The notes: generated by a model from the sequence alone, not told the origin. Positions 1-7,828 are shown, counted from the stretch's first letter. The stretch is DNA of 8,447 nt from Bacteroidales bacterium (GCA_003501665.1 DNOQ01000342.1:835-9281), one strand, 5' to 3'. Numbers and translations: made by a program.

Positions 1-1708
1 CCGGATGTGTATTCGGATATGATGAGCAGTCTGAATTATTAAGTATATTCTGAATATCGGGTTTACACATACCTGTATTTGGATCACGGACGAAATTTGC
101 CTTACAGGTACAAACATAAATTCCCAGTGCATCATTCCATATGAGTTCGGCATTTGGATCATTACACTCCGGTGCATCCGGCCTTTCAGGTTCCTTAACA
201 CATATTCCCTGTGAATTTCTGACATACCCGTCGATACATACACACACTTCTGCAATACGGTCATATCTCTCATTCGGACCACAATCCGGATCCCGTGTTG
301 AAGAAACTTCATCAAGTTTGTGAATACCAAGGTACATGCATTGGGACTGGAGCCTGGAGGTTTCCTTCAGGTCTTTGTACCCGTTTGAAATTACAGTGAT
401 TTCCAAAGGTAAATTATTCTGGATATTTTCGGCCATTCCCATCAGGATCTGATAGATGCCGTTGCTTTCTGTCTGGAACGATCTTACTCCTGAAGGTGTC
501 TTTATTGTTACCGCGGCATTTGAAATCCTTTTTCCATTTCTGTCCTCAACATAACCGAATAAAAGGATGTTGTCATAAATAATTCCGGTGAGGGTTTTTG
601 TTATTTCGCGAATACCATCTTTATCGAAAATATATTTTGCTGTAAAAATATCGCGGCTCATTGTCACCGATTCCATAAGGTTATCCCAGTCGCTGTACCG
701 GTCTAGCAGGTTTAGTATATCTCTGTGGCATTTATCCAGTGAAGCGAGCCTGTCAAACTGCGTTTGCCCCCATTTCCGGGCCTCATTGTATAGTAACTGG
801 TAGTTATTGCACCACCTTATCATCTCATCTGCAGGGATGACGGTCCCGTTTGCCAGCTTCCAGTCAGAAAAGATAGTATGGACAAGTCCCATTCCTCCTT
901 TCAGTTGAGTCCATTTACCCGAACTCCAGATATATACTCCATTTCCGGAGGTATTGCTCCATATCTCTCCTCCCACAGGCCGTACTCCGGTGTAACATAT
1001 TACATCCCCGGTCTCAAGGTCTGTGAATGCTTTTCGTTTGGGATCAGAGCGATCAGCTGTAGCATCGCCTCCTACATATCCGATACAGTTGGCTGCTCTG
1101 TCCTTTATCTGTTTCTGAATATTTCTGAGTCCTGCTGCTGCCTGTTTTACACCTTCCCTGAAGTATCTGAGCCCGGTACGGACCAGAAATGAAGCGGGAT
1201 CCCTCAGTGCTTCGTATTTCTGTTCTTTTGGCAGGAGATTTTCAAGATCCTTAAAGATATTCTCCATAACCTCAAGCGACCGGAAGGGATTTTCAGCATC
1301 AGGAGCATAACGGTTATAAAAGTCCACTGCTTTTTCAATATCCTCTTTGACGTCTGTAACTTCTTTCAACCCGGCATCAAATTGTGTTAGCTTTCCAAGG
1401 GTATAATTGATTTTAGCCCTGAATTCGGCATTGTTAATACTGTTTATTGCATCCTGAATTTTTGGGGGCATATGCTGATAATTATCTGTAAGCATATTCC
1501 AGTTATTCAGCATATCAGTAAGCATTTCCTGTGATTCTTTCGATATGTTCTTTGATGTTGTCAGGGCTTCATTAAGTTTCTCTTTGTCCTCGCTGGTGAG
1601 CTCCAGATATACAGGGGGTTTTGTTTGTGCAATGGTAGAAATAACTGTCGCCGTCAGAAACAGGATGACCAGTAACGAGGCCTTTGAAGGGACTTTAAAA
1701 GAATGCAT
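1..1708 (-). CDS. Exported multidomain protein with C-terminal EGF-like cysteine repeats (3' end cut by window edge)
   Basis: The reading frame starts at the ATG at 1708-1706 and stays open for 569 codons to the window edge, so the C-terminus is missing. Seen in order: a signal peptide (residues 1-28, hydrophobic core then TIAQ); a charged, mostly helical region (about 36-205); a Trp/Gly/Cys-containing module (about 208-271); a second helical stretch (about 290-350); a carboxypeptidase-regulatory-like beta-sandwich (about 383-445, starting LFGYVEDRNGKRISNAAVTI); then cysteine-rich repeats. Repeat 1 has C476, C489, C491, C503 and repeat 2 has C515, C533, C535, C548, both with a CxC then Gly/Asn-Tyr/Phe-Val-Arg pattern resembling EGF-like modules. 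C561 may open a third. I infer an envelope or surface protein; the family is not recognised. It follows the barrel gene by 11 bases, which suggests cotranscription and perhaps translational coupling. There is no clear Shine-Dalgarno, and no enzyme motif was seen. Reading frame very secure, function unknown. Confidence 0.85.
   Translation of the reverse strand, partial: MHSFKVPSKASLLVILFLTATVISTIAQTKPPVYLELTSEDKEKLNEALTTSKNISKESQEMLTDMLNNWNMLTDNYQHMPPKIQDAINSINNAEFRAKINYTLGKLTQFDAGLKEVTDVKEDIEKAVDFYNRYAPDAENPFRSLEVMENIFKDLENLLPKEQKYEALRDPASFLVRTGLRYFREGVKQAAAGLRNIQKQIKDRAANCIGYVGGDATADRSDPKRKAFTDLETGDVICYTGVRPVGGEIWSNTSGNGVYIWSSGKWTQLKGGMGLVHTIFSDWKLANGTVIPADEMIRWCNNYQLLYNEARKWGQTQFDRLASLDKCHRDILNLLDRYSDWDNLMESVTMSRDIFTAKYIFDKDGIREITKTLTGIIYDNILLFGYVEDRNGKRISNAAVTIKTPSGVRSFQTESNGIYQILMGMAENIQNNLPLEITVISNGYKDLKETSRLQSQCMYLGIHKLDEVSSTRDPDCGPNERYDRIAEVCVCIDGYVRNSQGICVKEPERPDAPECNDPNAELIWNDALGIYVCTCKANFVRDPNTGMCKPDIQNILNNSDCSSYPNTHP
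65..283 (-). repeat. Tandem EGF-like cysteine repeats within the partial gene
   Basis: Two consecutive protein repeats are visible at residues 476-503 and 515-548 of the partial exported protein. Spacings are C-x12-C-x-C-x11-C and C-x17-C-x-C-x12-C. Each repeat has a Pro-Asn near its first Cys and ends in Gly-x-Cys (GIC and GMC). A further cysteine at residue 561 (codon at about 28-26) sits where a third repeat could start, so the array may continue outside the window. The even number of cysteines per unit suits disulphides formed in the periplasm or outside the cell. The EGF-like label rests on pattern only. Confidence 0.6.
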
Positions 1709-1719
1709 ATTAATTTGTT

Positions 1720-2607
1720 TTAGAAGGAATACCGGTATCCCAGTGATAAAATTGTCATCTGAAATCCTTCCTCGGAGGATAATATATCATTGAGCCAAAC
1801 ATCGACACCAAATTCAAACGCTGTTCGCTCTTTACCTATCCTGATTCTTGTTAGAGTATTAAATGAGTAGTCTGCTGCAATTTCTCCTGCCAGGCGGGAA
1901 TCGTTTGTAAGAGGTTTCAGCATTGTATTGGCGGCCAGACCCAGGTCAACCCCCCAGTAACGTGTACCGCTGATCTGGCGGTAGCCCAGGAAAAGAGGGA
2001 TCCTGAAACTATAAAAAGAACTCACCCCGGCATCTTCATCAGTTTTTCCAATCAGTGAACTGACATGAATGCCTGTTCCTATGAAAAGCTTTGTGCCGAA
2101 CATCTGTTCAATACCGATATTTATTCCGGGTATGAGGGGCGGATCAAGATTGTAAACCTTTCCCAGGTTAGAGAATAGCAGGGAAAGAAAGAAAGAGGTA
2201 TTGTGATACTTTGGAGCAGGGGCAATGGCAGGGAGAGGTACCTGATTTGGCGGGACGTTAATAAAGGCATTCGGGTCAGTTGTTTTTCTTGTCTGGTCAG
2301 GGGCAGCCTGCTTTTGTCCTGATGCAGATTGTGTTAAAGCATCAGCTGCTGCCTGATTCTGTTTGATTGCTGTTGCCGGATCGCATTTACCGGAAGGATA
2401 ATTTTCCTTTACCCAGTTCTGTGCCACCTGATAAAAGGGAAAGCCTCCTTTCAATGGTATCAGATTGGGGGAACGGTCTTCATTGTCAACGATTTTTACC
2501 ATTCCGTCTGACTTGTCACAAACAGCTTTGTAACTCTTTTGTGCACTAAGTAAAACAGGGATAGTAAACAGGAAAAGTAACAGGAAAAATTTAAATTGAT
2601 ATTTCAT
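1720..2607 (-). CDS. Outer-membrane beta-barrel protein with two-cysteine N-terminal domain
   Basis: This encodes 295 residues from the ATG at 2607, the start I prefer because it puts a compact signal peptide (MKYQFKFF, hydrophobic core, then LLSAQ) right at the N-terminus. An in-frame ATG at 2637 would add ten residues (MSYVNKLPLR); neither start has a well-placed Shine-Dalgarno. Numbering from 2607, residues 24-78 form a small domain with C30 and C75; residues about 82-138 are a Gln/Ala then Pro-rich linker; residues about 139-295 alternate polar and hydrophobic positions like transmembrane beta-strands (for example LFIGTGIHVSS and RYWGVDLGLAAN). The chain ends YRYSF, the terminal aromatic typical of proteins inserted by the BAM machinery. 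The barrel size suggests roughly eight strands, like the OmpA/PorT-type barrel superfamily, but no specific family is recognised. It is first in a two-gene unit with the cysteine-repeat protein 11 bases downstream. Barrel confident, function unknown. Confidence 0.82.
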   Translation of the reverse strand: MKYQFKFFLLLFLFTIPVLLSAQKSYKAVCDKSDGMVKIVDNEDRSPNLIPLKGGFPFYQVAQNWVKENYPSGKCDPATAIKQNQAAADALTQSASGQKQAAPDQTRKTTDPNAFINVPPNQVPLPAIAPAPKYHNTSFFLSLLFSNLGKVYNLDPPLIPGINIGIEQMFGTKLFIGTGIHVSSLIGKTDEDAGVSSFYSFRIPLFLGYRQISGTRYWGVDLGLAANTMLKPLTNDSRLAGEIAADYSFNTLTRIRIGKERTAFEFGVDVWLNDILSSEEGFQMTILSLGYRYSF

Positions 2608-2664
2608 CCTTAGCGGTAATTTATTAACGTATGACATTGAATTACAATTGTCAGCATCAGATTA

Positions 2665-2689
2665 ATCAGTTCTATACCGATAAACTGAT
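2665..2689 (-). promoter_or_regulatory. Hairpin-forming inverted repeat in the barrel gene leader
   Basis: Seven-base arms ATCAGTT and AACTGAT are perfectly complementary across an 11-base spacer. Inside the spacer, TAT and ATA can pair as well, giving a ten-pair stem with one bulged base and an ACCG loop (plus-strand reading). It lies 58-82 bases upstream of the preferred start at 2607. It could be an operator or a stem at the 5' end of the mRNA. There is no T-tract after it on the minus strand, so it does not look like a terminator. Confidence 0.4.
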
Positions 2690-2693
2690 ACGA

Positions 2694-2701
2694 TAAATAT
2701 A
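2694..2701 (-). promoter_or_regulatory. Weak candidate -7 element for the barrel gene
   Basis: On the minus strand this reads TATATTTA, seven of eight positions of the Bacteroidota -7 consensus TAnnTTTG. No convincing TTG -33 element lies about 19 bases upstream, so the call is tentative. If it is used, transcription would start close to the outer edge of the hairpin at 2665-2689. The AT-rich background makes chance matches likely. Confidence 0.2.
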
Positions 2702-2860
2702 ATAAAATTACACGTTCAGAGTATTTTTTTTGATTACCGGGATTTATGGCAAGATGAGCATCAACTTTGATGAGATAAAGGATTATATGATATGTATATG
2801 AATGAGAAAAGTTAGAATTACCGAAATTAAAATGCATTATAACCATTAAAGGAGAACGCT
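2702..2860. other. AT-rich intergenic stretch between the SusCD terminator and the barrel gene promoter region
   Basis: The gap between the susD stop and the barrel gene start is about 310 bases counted to the ATG at 2637 and about 340 counted to 2607. Apart from the terminator, the hairpin and the weak -7 candidate, it is AT-rich and shows no convincing gene. A run of eight T on the plus strand (near 2725-2732) is present but has no stem beside it in the right orientation. Confidence 0.5.
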
Positions 2861-2900
2861 TAAAACAAAAAAGAAAGACCGTCACTATTCAGACGGTCTT
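2861..2900 (-). terminator. Rho-independent terminator of the susCD operon
   Basis: A perfect nine-base-pair stem (AAGACCGTC at 2875-2883 against GACGGTCTT at 2892-2900) encloses an eight-base loop. On the minus strand the stem runs straight into a T-rich tract reading TTTCTTTTTTGTTTT. It begins 48 bases after the susD stop codon. This is the classical intrinsic terminator layout, in the right orientation to end susC-susD transcription before the barrel gene. Confidence 0.9.
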
Positions 2901-2947
2901 CCTCACTTGTTTATTCTTCAGATAATAGGCTGAATATTTTAATTATC

Positions 2948-4606
2948 TTAATATCCAGGATTATTTGTAGTGATTTTTGAATTCCTGTCAATTTCAGTCT
3001 GGGGTATTGGTAATAAAACACTTTCTCCCGGATATTTTGCCAGTTCGGGCTGTGCAAACCGGGTAAACTGATCGGTCAGATAATCTGAAAAGAAATGTTT
3101 TTTAACCTTCAGATTATTACCAAAGGTTTGTTTCATAATACCCCATCTCAGCAGGTCGAATATCCGTTGTCCTTCCATTGCAAGTTCAACCCTTCGTTCG
3201 TGTCTTACAATATCTCTAAGGGTACCGTCTGTGATTGTTTTGGGAGGCATATTTACAGATGGTCTTGCACGTACTTTATTTACCCAGACCAGAGCTTCAT
3301 CCTTGTTCTGTTCGGCAAGAGCTTCCGCAAGGATAAGATAGAGATCTGCCATACGCATAAGAGGTACATCCAGTCCGTCGGAATATACATCCTGAAGATG
3401 AGCTACATTACGTGTACATTTTTTGACATTCATTCCGGTTTCTGACCACCTGTAATCATAATCGATCGGATCACCGTCGTTATAGGTTTTCTGATAAGTT
3501 ACAAGCTTACCTCCGGCATCGTATGTTCTGTGTGAATACGTGAAAGAGCCACCTGCACTATATGTCCCGTAAACAGCGCCAGGGTAATGTATTGTTGCCT
3601 CACGGCGGGGATCGCCGGGCTCAAAGGCGTCAAACAGATCACGCATTGGCAGTGCGTAGCCCCAGCCTGCCATCCCGTACACGTGAATAAATTCCGGGGG
3701 AGCGTTTCGGGTAATTCTTTGGATCATATAATTATTTCCGAAATCCCTGCTGTTATCAATAAACTGAAGATAAAACAGTAACTCCTTATTCCCTTCATTT
3801 TCATGTGTAAATATGTCTTCAAAAGATTCAAGGAGTTCGTATCCGGCAGCTTCAGCAATGTTTACGGCAGTTCGTCCTGCAGTTTCAGCAAGTGCCCATT
3901 CCTTATTATACAGGTAAGCTTTAGCCAGGTAGGCTGCTGCTGTAGCTTTCGTAGCAGCACCTGTATATGCTGCAGGCTGTTTGTCGGGAAGAGTTTCTCT
4001 TGCAAGGGTAAAGTCTGCAATAATCTGATCATAAATATCGGCTACGGCTGTTCTTGGTTGTTCAAATTCTTCAAATGATTCCCTGGGCTGATCATGAAGA
4101 GGCACATCACCGAAATAGCTGGTCAGGAACATATAGGCAAATCCGCGGAGGAAATGAGCTTCACCGATATATGGATCGATCTGAGCCTGTGTCAGTCCTT
4201 TATCCAGCAACTTCGGGATGTTCTTAATGGCGAAGTTGGCTGAATTTATGCTCTGGAAGGCAAAATTCCAGTAGTTGTTTGCCGTACCATCACTTGAATT
4301 TATCTTCCATTGTGAAAACGAAATAGATGCAGCACGCGACGGTCTCCAGTAAGCATCATCCGAAATGGCGTCATTCATTATTACAAGATCACGCAGATAG
4401 CTGTTTGAAGACCTTCTCCATGGTTCATATGCTGCCGTTACGGCCATTCTTGCCGCGGCTTCATTGACAAAGAACACGTCCGGAGAAGGGGAGTCCAGCG
4501 GATAACGGTTTAAAAATTCCGATTCATCACAGGATTCAGTAAACAGCATTCCACCACAAACCAGGGTGGCTGATATAATATGGATTATGTTATTTCTTTT
4601 CATCAT
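2948..4606 (-). CDS. susD: SusD/RagB-family surface nutrient-binding lipoprotein
   Basis: This 552-residue protein is the surface lid of a SusC/SusD complex, which captures an oligosaccharide or other oligomer and passes it to the SusC barrel. The N-terminus has a lipoprotein signal ending FTESC, with C26 as the likely lipidated residue. The next residues DESE are acidic, matching the surface-export signal of Bacteroidota lipoproteins. FLNRYPLDSPS follows, the usual opening of mature SusD proteins. A helical TPR-like core includes IGEAHFLRGFAYMFLTSYFGDVPL (about 147-170) and ATAAAYLAKAYLYNKEWALA (about 221-240). LMRMADLYLILAEALAEQ and the RHERRVELAMEGQRIFDLLRWG stretch are hallmark C-terminal SusD motifs, and the protein ends with LLPIPQTEIDRN and NNPGY. 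Length is normal for the family. Two adjacent ATGs open the frame (4606 and 4603), a trivial ambiguity. It follows susC by 30 bases and precedes a terminator. The substrate is not predictable from this sequence alone; susD is a family label. Confidence 0.97.
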   Translation of the reverse strand: MMKRNNIIHIISATLVCGGMLFTESCDESEFLNRYPLDSPSPDVFFVNEAAARMAVTAAYEPWRRSSNSYLRDLVIMNDAISDDAYWRPSRAASISFSQWKINSSDGTANNYWNFAFQSINSANFAIKNIPKLLDKGLTQAQIDPYIGEAHFLRGFAYMFLTSYFGDVPLHDQPRESFEEFEQPRTAVADIYDQIIADFTLARETLPDKQPAAYTGAATKATAAAYLAKAYLYNKEWALAETAGRTAVNIAEAAGYELLESFEDIFTHENEGNKELLFYLQFIDNSRDFGNNYMIQRITRNAPPEFIHVYGMAGWGYALPMRDLFDAFEPGDPRREATIHYPGAVYGTYSAGGSFTYSHRTYDAGGKLVTYQKTYNDGDPIDYDYRWSETGMNVKKCTRNVAHLQDVYSDGLDVPLMRMADLYLILAEALAEQNKDEALVWVNKVRARPSVNMPPKTITDGTLRDIVRHERRVELAMEGQRIFDLLRWGIMKQTFGNNLKVKKHFFSDYLTDQFTRFAQPELAKYPGESVLLPIPQTEIDRNSKITTNNPGY

Positions 4607-4636
4607 TACTTTGTATTAATAGTTATATCCCCGGAT

Positions 4637-7600
4637 TTAGAAGGTTACCTGAAAGCCCAGTGTCCAGGTCCTTGGTTGAGGCACTCCGGTAAGGACATCA
4701 GCATTTGAATCTACTTCAGGCCCGTAAAAATCGGTAAGAGTGTAAAGATTTTGCACGCTTAAGTATGTTGAGAGCTTGCCGACACCAATTTTCTGAGTAA
4801 ATGATGCAGGCATATCCCAGTTAAGGTTGATATTACTTACACGAAGATAAGAAGCATCTTGCAACCAGAAATCCGACAGCATATTGACGTTATTTCCGGC
4901 ATCAGCCTTATCAACTCTTGGCCATTTTCCGTCAGGATTTTTAGTAGGATGGTAACGATCCAGAAGCAGGACGTCATGGCCCATAGCCCACATCGTAAAG
5001 TAATTCAGAACACCCAGGTTGGTTCCGCCCCGGAGATCTTTTAATAATCCTTTGACTCCCTGGAGTTGAACCTGGAATGTCCAGTTTTTATAACCCAGAG
5101 TTCCCATAAATCCGTATGTAAGATCGGGGTACCGGCTCCCGATAAGTGTCCTGTCAAGCGCATTAACAGTACCATCCGGTTCACCGGTAAGATTTCCCTG
5201 GGCATCTTTTCCGTCAACGTCAAGGAGCCAGATATCTCCGATCTGCTTTCCTGAGAACTGAGGTTTATCCAGGTCGGCAGAGGTTCTGATCAATCCATTG
5301 GTTTTATAACCGAAGAAAGACCTGAGCGGATATCCTTCCACGATACCCTCAGTCCGGAGATCCCTGCCTTCCAGGTCGATAACCTTGTTCCTGAAATGGG
5401 TGGCATTGGCACTTACACTGTAATACCAGTCCCTGACATTCTTTCGGTATCCGATTTCAACTTCTACCCCTGAGTTGCGGATTTGTCCTGCATTTATATA
5501 GGGACTCCCCGTAAGACCGGTAGATCCCGGAATAGGCTGGCTAAAGAGAAGATCGTAAGTATCCTGAATATAGAAGTCAGATATAAGATACAGACTGTTG
5601 TTAAGTACGGTAATATCAAGGCCGAGGTTTTTCTTCTCGGTACTTTCCCATTTAAGATTTGAATTAACTGCCGATGACATGGTATAGCCCTGGGAAGGCG
5701 ACTGGTTCATCGGGTAATTTCGTGAGGTGAGAGAAGCAATTGTGCCATAGGTGCTTACACTCAGAACATTACCTGTCAAACCCCAGCTTACCCGCATTTT
5801 AAGCTCATCGAGCCAGTCGAAAGAATCCATGAAACTTTCTTCTCCAATTCTCCATGCCACCGAAACAGAAGGGAATACGCCATATCTTTTGGCTTCACTC
5901 AGCCTTGATGTGCCATCACGTCTGACTGTAGCTGAAACGATGTACTTACTATTGTATGTATAACCGGCACGGCCGAATAATGATGCAAATGCCCAATCAG
6001 AGTATGTGTTGAGATTAAGCTGTGTGGCAGGGTCACCGGCACTGAGAAACTGGATCTCATTGTTCGGGGTTCCGGCCCTGCTGGCATATAATCTTTCATA
6101 TGTTTCTTCCTCAAGTGAATAACCAAGGAGTGCCGAAACATTGTGCACTTCGCTGAACGTCCTGTTGAAATCCAGCAGATAGTCAGTTATCCAGTGAAGG
6201 GTCTCACGGTTATCTTTATTGATAGTATTAATAGTACTTCCCTCCCATAGAAACAGGGGATCAACTCCTCCGGCGAAACTTTTCCGGTAATCATTATCCC
6301 ATTCCAGGTTACCGCGTGCCGTAAAATTTAACCCCTTAAGAATTGAAAGTGTTAAATAGATATTACCCTGGATACCTTTTTCGTCGAATGTGTTGGAATT
6401 TGTTTCTGCAAGCCAGACGGCACTTGAATGCATATGTTCAAGTGCGGTGTTTCGAATTCTGCCGTGGGTACCATCTTCCTCATAGATTCTTGAAATGGGT
6501 GCTTTCTGCAGAGCCCTGGTGTATTGTCCGACATCACCATTGCGTTTCCCGGAAAAGACATTCAGGGAATTACCGAACTTGATCCAGTTTCTGACCTTGT
6601 GATCAGTATTCAACCTTAGATTGAATCTGTTATAGTCCATCCCGATCACCATTCCTTTGTTATCAAGATAGGCAGCTGAAACAAAATAGTTGGATTTGTC
6701 GGTTCCGCCTGATAATGAAAGGTTATAATTTGCCAGATAGCCGGTTCGCATAACGGCACCAAGCCAGTCTTCATCAACACCTTCATACATTTTCAGGACT
6801 TCATCATCCCAGGGTGTGGGAATACCTGCATTGTTATAAGCTTCAGTCCACAATTCCAGCCAATCATCGGCTTTTAACAACTCAATTCTCAGATTGCTTC
6901 GTTGTTGCAGGCCATGATAAGTATGAAAAGTTATCTGCGGTACCTGACCGGCTGCTCCCCGTTTTGTTGTTATGAGGATAACACCGTTTGCAGCTCTTGC
7001 TCCATAAATGGCCACAACGGATGCATCCTTCAGAACGGAGATTGTCTCAATATCCTCATTGTTCAGATTATCTATATTGGTTGTTATGACACCGTCAACG
7101 ACAAAGATCGGACTGTTTGTACCGCTTATCGACTGATCGCCGCGGATACGGATGCTTGCTGATGCGCCTGGTTCACCTGAATTAGGAACAATACGCAAGC
7201 CCGGTGACCGCCCTTGCAGTGATATTAAAGGTGAAGTGGTCGGCACCCTCGCAAAGTCGGTTGTATTTACCTGAGAAACAGCGCCTGTAAGATTGCTTCG
7301 CCTTACAGTGCCATAACCGATCACAACAACTTCATCAAGTGTGGCCACATCAACTGCCAGTCCAATATTTATTACTCTCTGGCTTCCGACAGTGATCCTC
7401 TGAGGAATATAACCTATGAACGAAAAAACAAGTACCGGGTTTGCGCTTGTAATCTCGACAGAATAAGAACCGTCAGCTCCGGTTACTGCACCGGTTGTTG
7501 TCCCTTCCACCGCGATATTAACTCCCGGAAGAGCTTCTCCGGTGCCGGCATCATTTACAATTCCGGTAACCCTGATGACCTGATAGGAGAGATCAGATCC

Positions 7601-7735
7601 CTGATTACCTGAACCTGTGACAGCCGAAAGTTGAAAAACAGCTAAGGCAAGAATAAGTAAGAAGATTCTGCTTCTTTCAAAGAAAGCATTAAATGAACTT
7701 ACCTTTCTTTTCTTGAGTTCCAAATTCTCATACAT
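4637..7735 (-). CDS. susC: SusC/RagA-family TonB-dependent outer-membrane transporter
   Basis: This 1032-residue protein is the outer-membrane barrel that imports the ligand held by its SusD partner, using energy from TonB-ExbBD. Seen in order: an N-terminal signal segment with a rather long charged n-region (about residues 1-40); a carboxypeptidase-regulatory-like domain (about 54-130, VTGIVNDAGTGEALPGVNIA and FSFIGYIPQ); the SusC linker LDEVVVIGYGT (133-143), where the TonB box region lies; a plug domain (about 146-260) with IRIRGDQSISGTNSPIFVVDG and VLKDASVVAIYGARAANGVI, both strong SusC signatures; then the barrel to the end, closing TWTLGFQVTF with a terminal Phe. There is no N-terminal STN domain, so direct control of an anti-sigma factor is not expected. 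The start at 7735 is the only ATG that keeps the signal peptide. It is the first gene of a two-gene operon with susD. No frameshift or truncation was seen. Confidence 0.97.
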   Translation of the reverse strand: MYENLELKKRKVSSFNAFFERSRIFLLILALAVFQLSAVTGSGNQGSDLSYQVIRVTGIVNDAGTGEALPGVNIAVEGTTTGAVTGADGSYSVEITSANPVLVFSFIGYIPQRITVGSQRVINIGLAVDVATLDEVVVIGYGTVRRSNLTGAVSQVNTTDFARVPTTSPLISLQGRSPGLRIVPNSGEPGASASIRIRGDQSISGTNSPIFVVDGVITTNIDNLNNEDIETISVLKDASVVAIYGARAANGVILITTKRGAAGQVPQITFHTYHGLQQRSNLRIELLKADDWLELWTEAYNNAGIPTPWDDEVLKMYEGVDEDWLGAVMRTGYLANYNLSLSGGTDKSNYFVSAAYLDNKGMVIGMDYNRFNLRLNTDHKVRNWIKFGNSLNVFSGKRNGDVGQYTRALQKAPISRIYEEDGTHGRIRNTALEHMHSSAVWLAETNSNTFDEKGIQGNIYLTLSILKGLNFTARGNLEWDNDYRKSFAGGVDPLFLWEGSTINTINKDNRETLHWITDYLLDFNRTFSEVHNVSALLGYSLEEETYERLYASRAGTPNNEIQFLSAGDPATQLNLNTYSDWAFASLFGRAGYTYNSKYIVSATVRRDGTSRLSEAKRYGVFPSVSVAWRIGEESFMDSFDWLDELKMRVSWGLTGNVLSVSTYGTIASLTSRNYPMNQSPSQGYTMSSAVNSNLKWESTEKKNLGLDITVLNNSLYLISDFYIQDTYDLLFSQPIPGSTGLTGSPYINAGQIRNSGVEVEIGYRKNVRDWYYSVSANATHFRNKVIDLEGRDLRTEGIVEGYPLRSFFGYKTNGLIRTSADLDKPQFSGKQIGDIWLLDVDGKDAQGNLTGEPDGTVNALDRTLIGSRYPDLTYGFMGTLGYKNWTFQVQLQGVKGLLKDLRGGTNLGVLNYFTMWAMGHDVLLLDRYHPTKNPDGKWPRVDKADAGNNVNMLSDFWLQDASYLRVSNINLNWDMPASFTQKIGVGKLSTYLSVQNLYTLTDFYGPEVDSNADVLTGVPQPRTWTLGFQVTF

Positions 7736-7807
7736 AATTGCTGGTTTTAGTTGGTAATTATTTAAATGGAGGTAAAATAAAGCGATCAGATTTTGAAGCT
7801 TTGAAAA

Positions 7808-7815
7808 TAAACATA
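7808..7815 (-). promoter_or_regulatory. Weak candidate -7 element for susC
   Basis: The minus strand reads TATGTTTA, seven of eight positions of the Bacteroidota TAnnTTTG consensus, and would give a leader of roughly 65 bases before the susC ATG. A proper TTG -33 element at the usual spacing is missing; only TTC is nearby. The 15-bp palindrome at 7829-7843 would then cover about -27 to -41. The call is a guess supported by position, since susC needs a promoter in this gap. Confidence 0.22.
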
Positions 7816-7828
7816 GATAACAGGTTAA

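Noticed and set aside
878..1192. Plus-strand open frame of 104 codons, cysteine- and serine-rich
   Set aside because: It lies antisense to a long, continuous and well-structured minus-strand coding frame and shows no recognisable protein features.
2184..2197. Short GAAA-type tandem repeat
   Set aside because: It lies within the barrel coding sequence and encodes ordinary barrel residues (FFLSLLF). It is too short to suggest phase variation.
2610..2885. Open frame of 91 codons on the minus strand between susD and the barrel gene
   Set aside because: It overlaps the end of the terminator stem and the barrel gene start, has low-complexity composition with no signal peptide or domain, and lies in AT-rich intergenic DNA. 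It is most likely a chance frame.
3095..3445. Plus-strand open frame of 116 codons inside susD
   Set aside because: It is the antisense shadow of the conserved C-terminal half of SusD, and its translation is not protein-like for any known family.
7136..7144. RGD tripeptide in the SusC plug (residues 198-200)
   Set aside because: It belongs to the conserved IRIRG motif of TonB-dependent receptor plugs, which faces the barrel lumen or periplasm, so an integrin-binding role is not plausible.
6902..7162. Plus-strand open frame of 86 codons inside susC
   Set aside because: It is antisense to the highly conserved SusC plug motifs, so its openness is explained by the coding constraint on the other strand.
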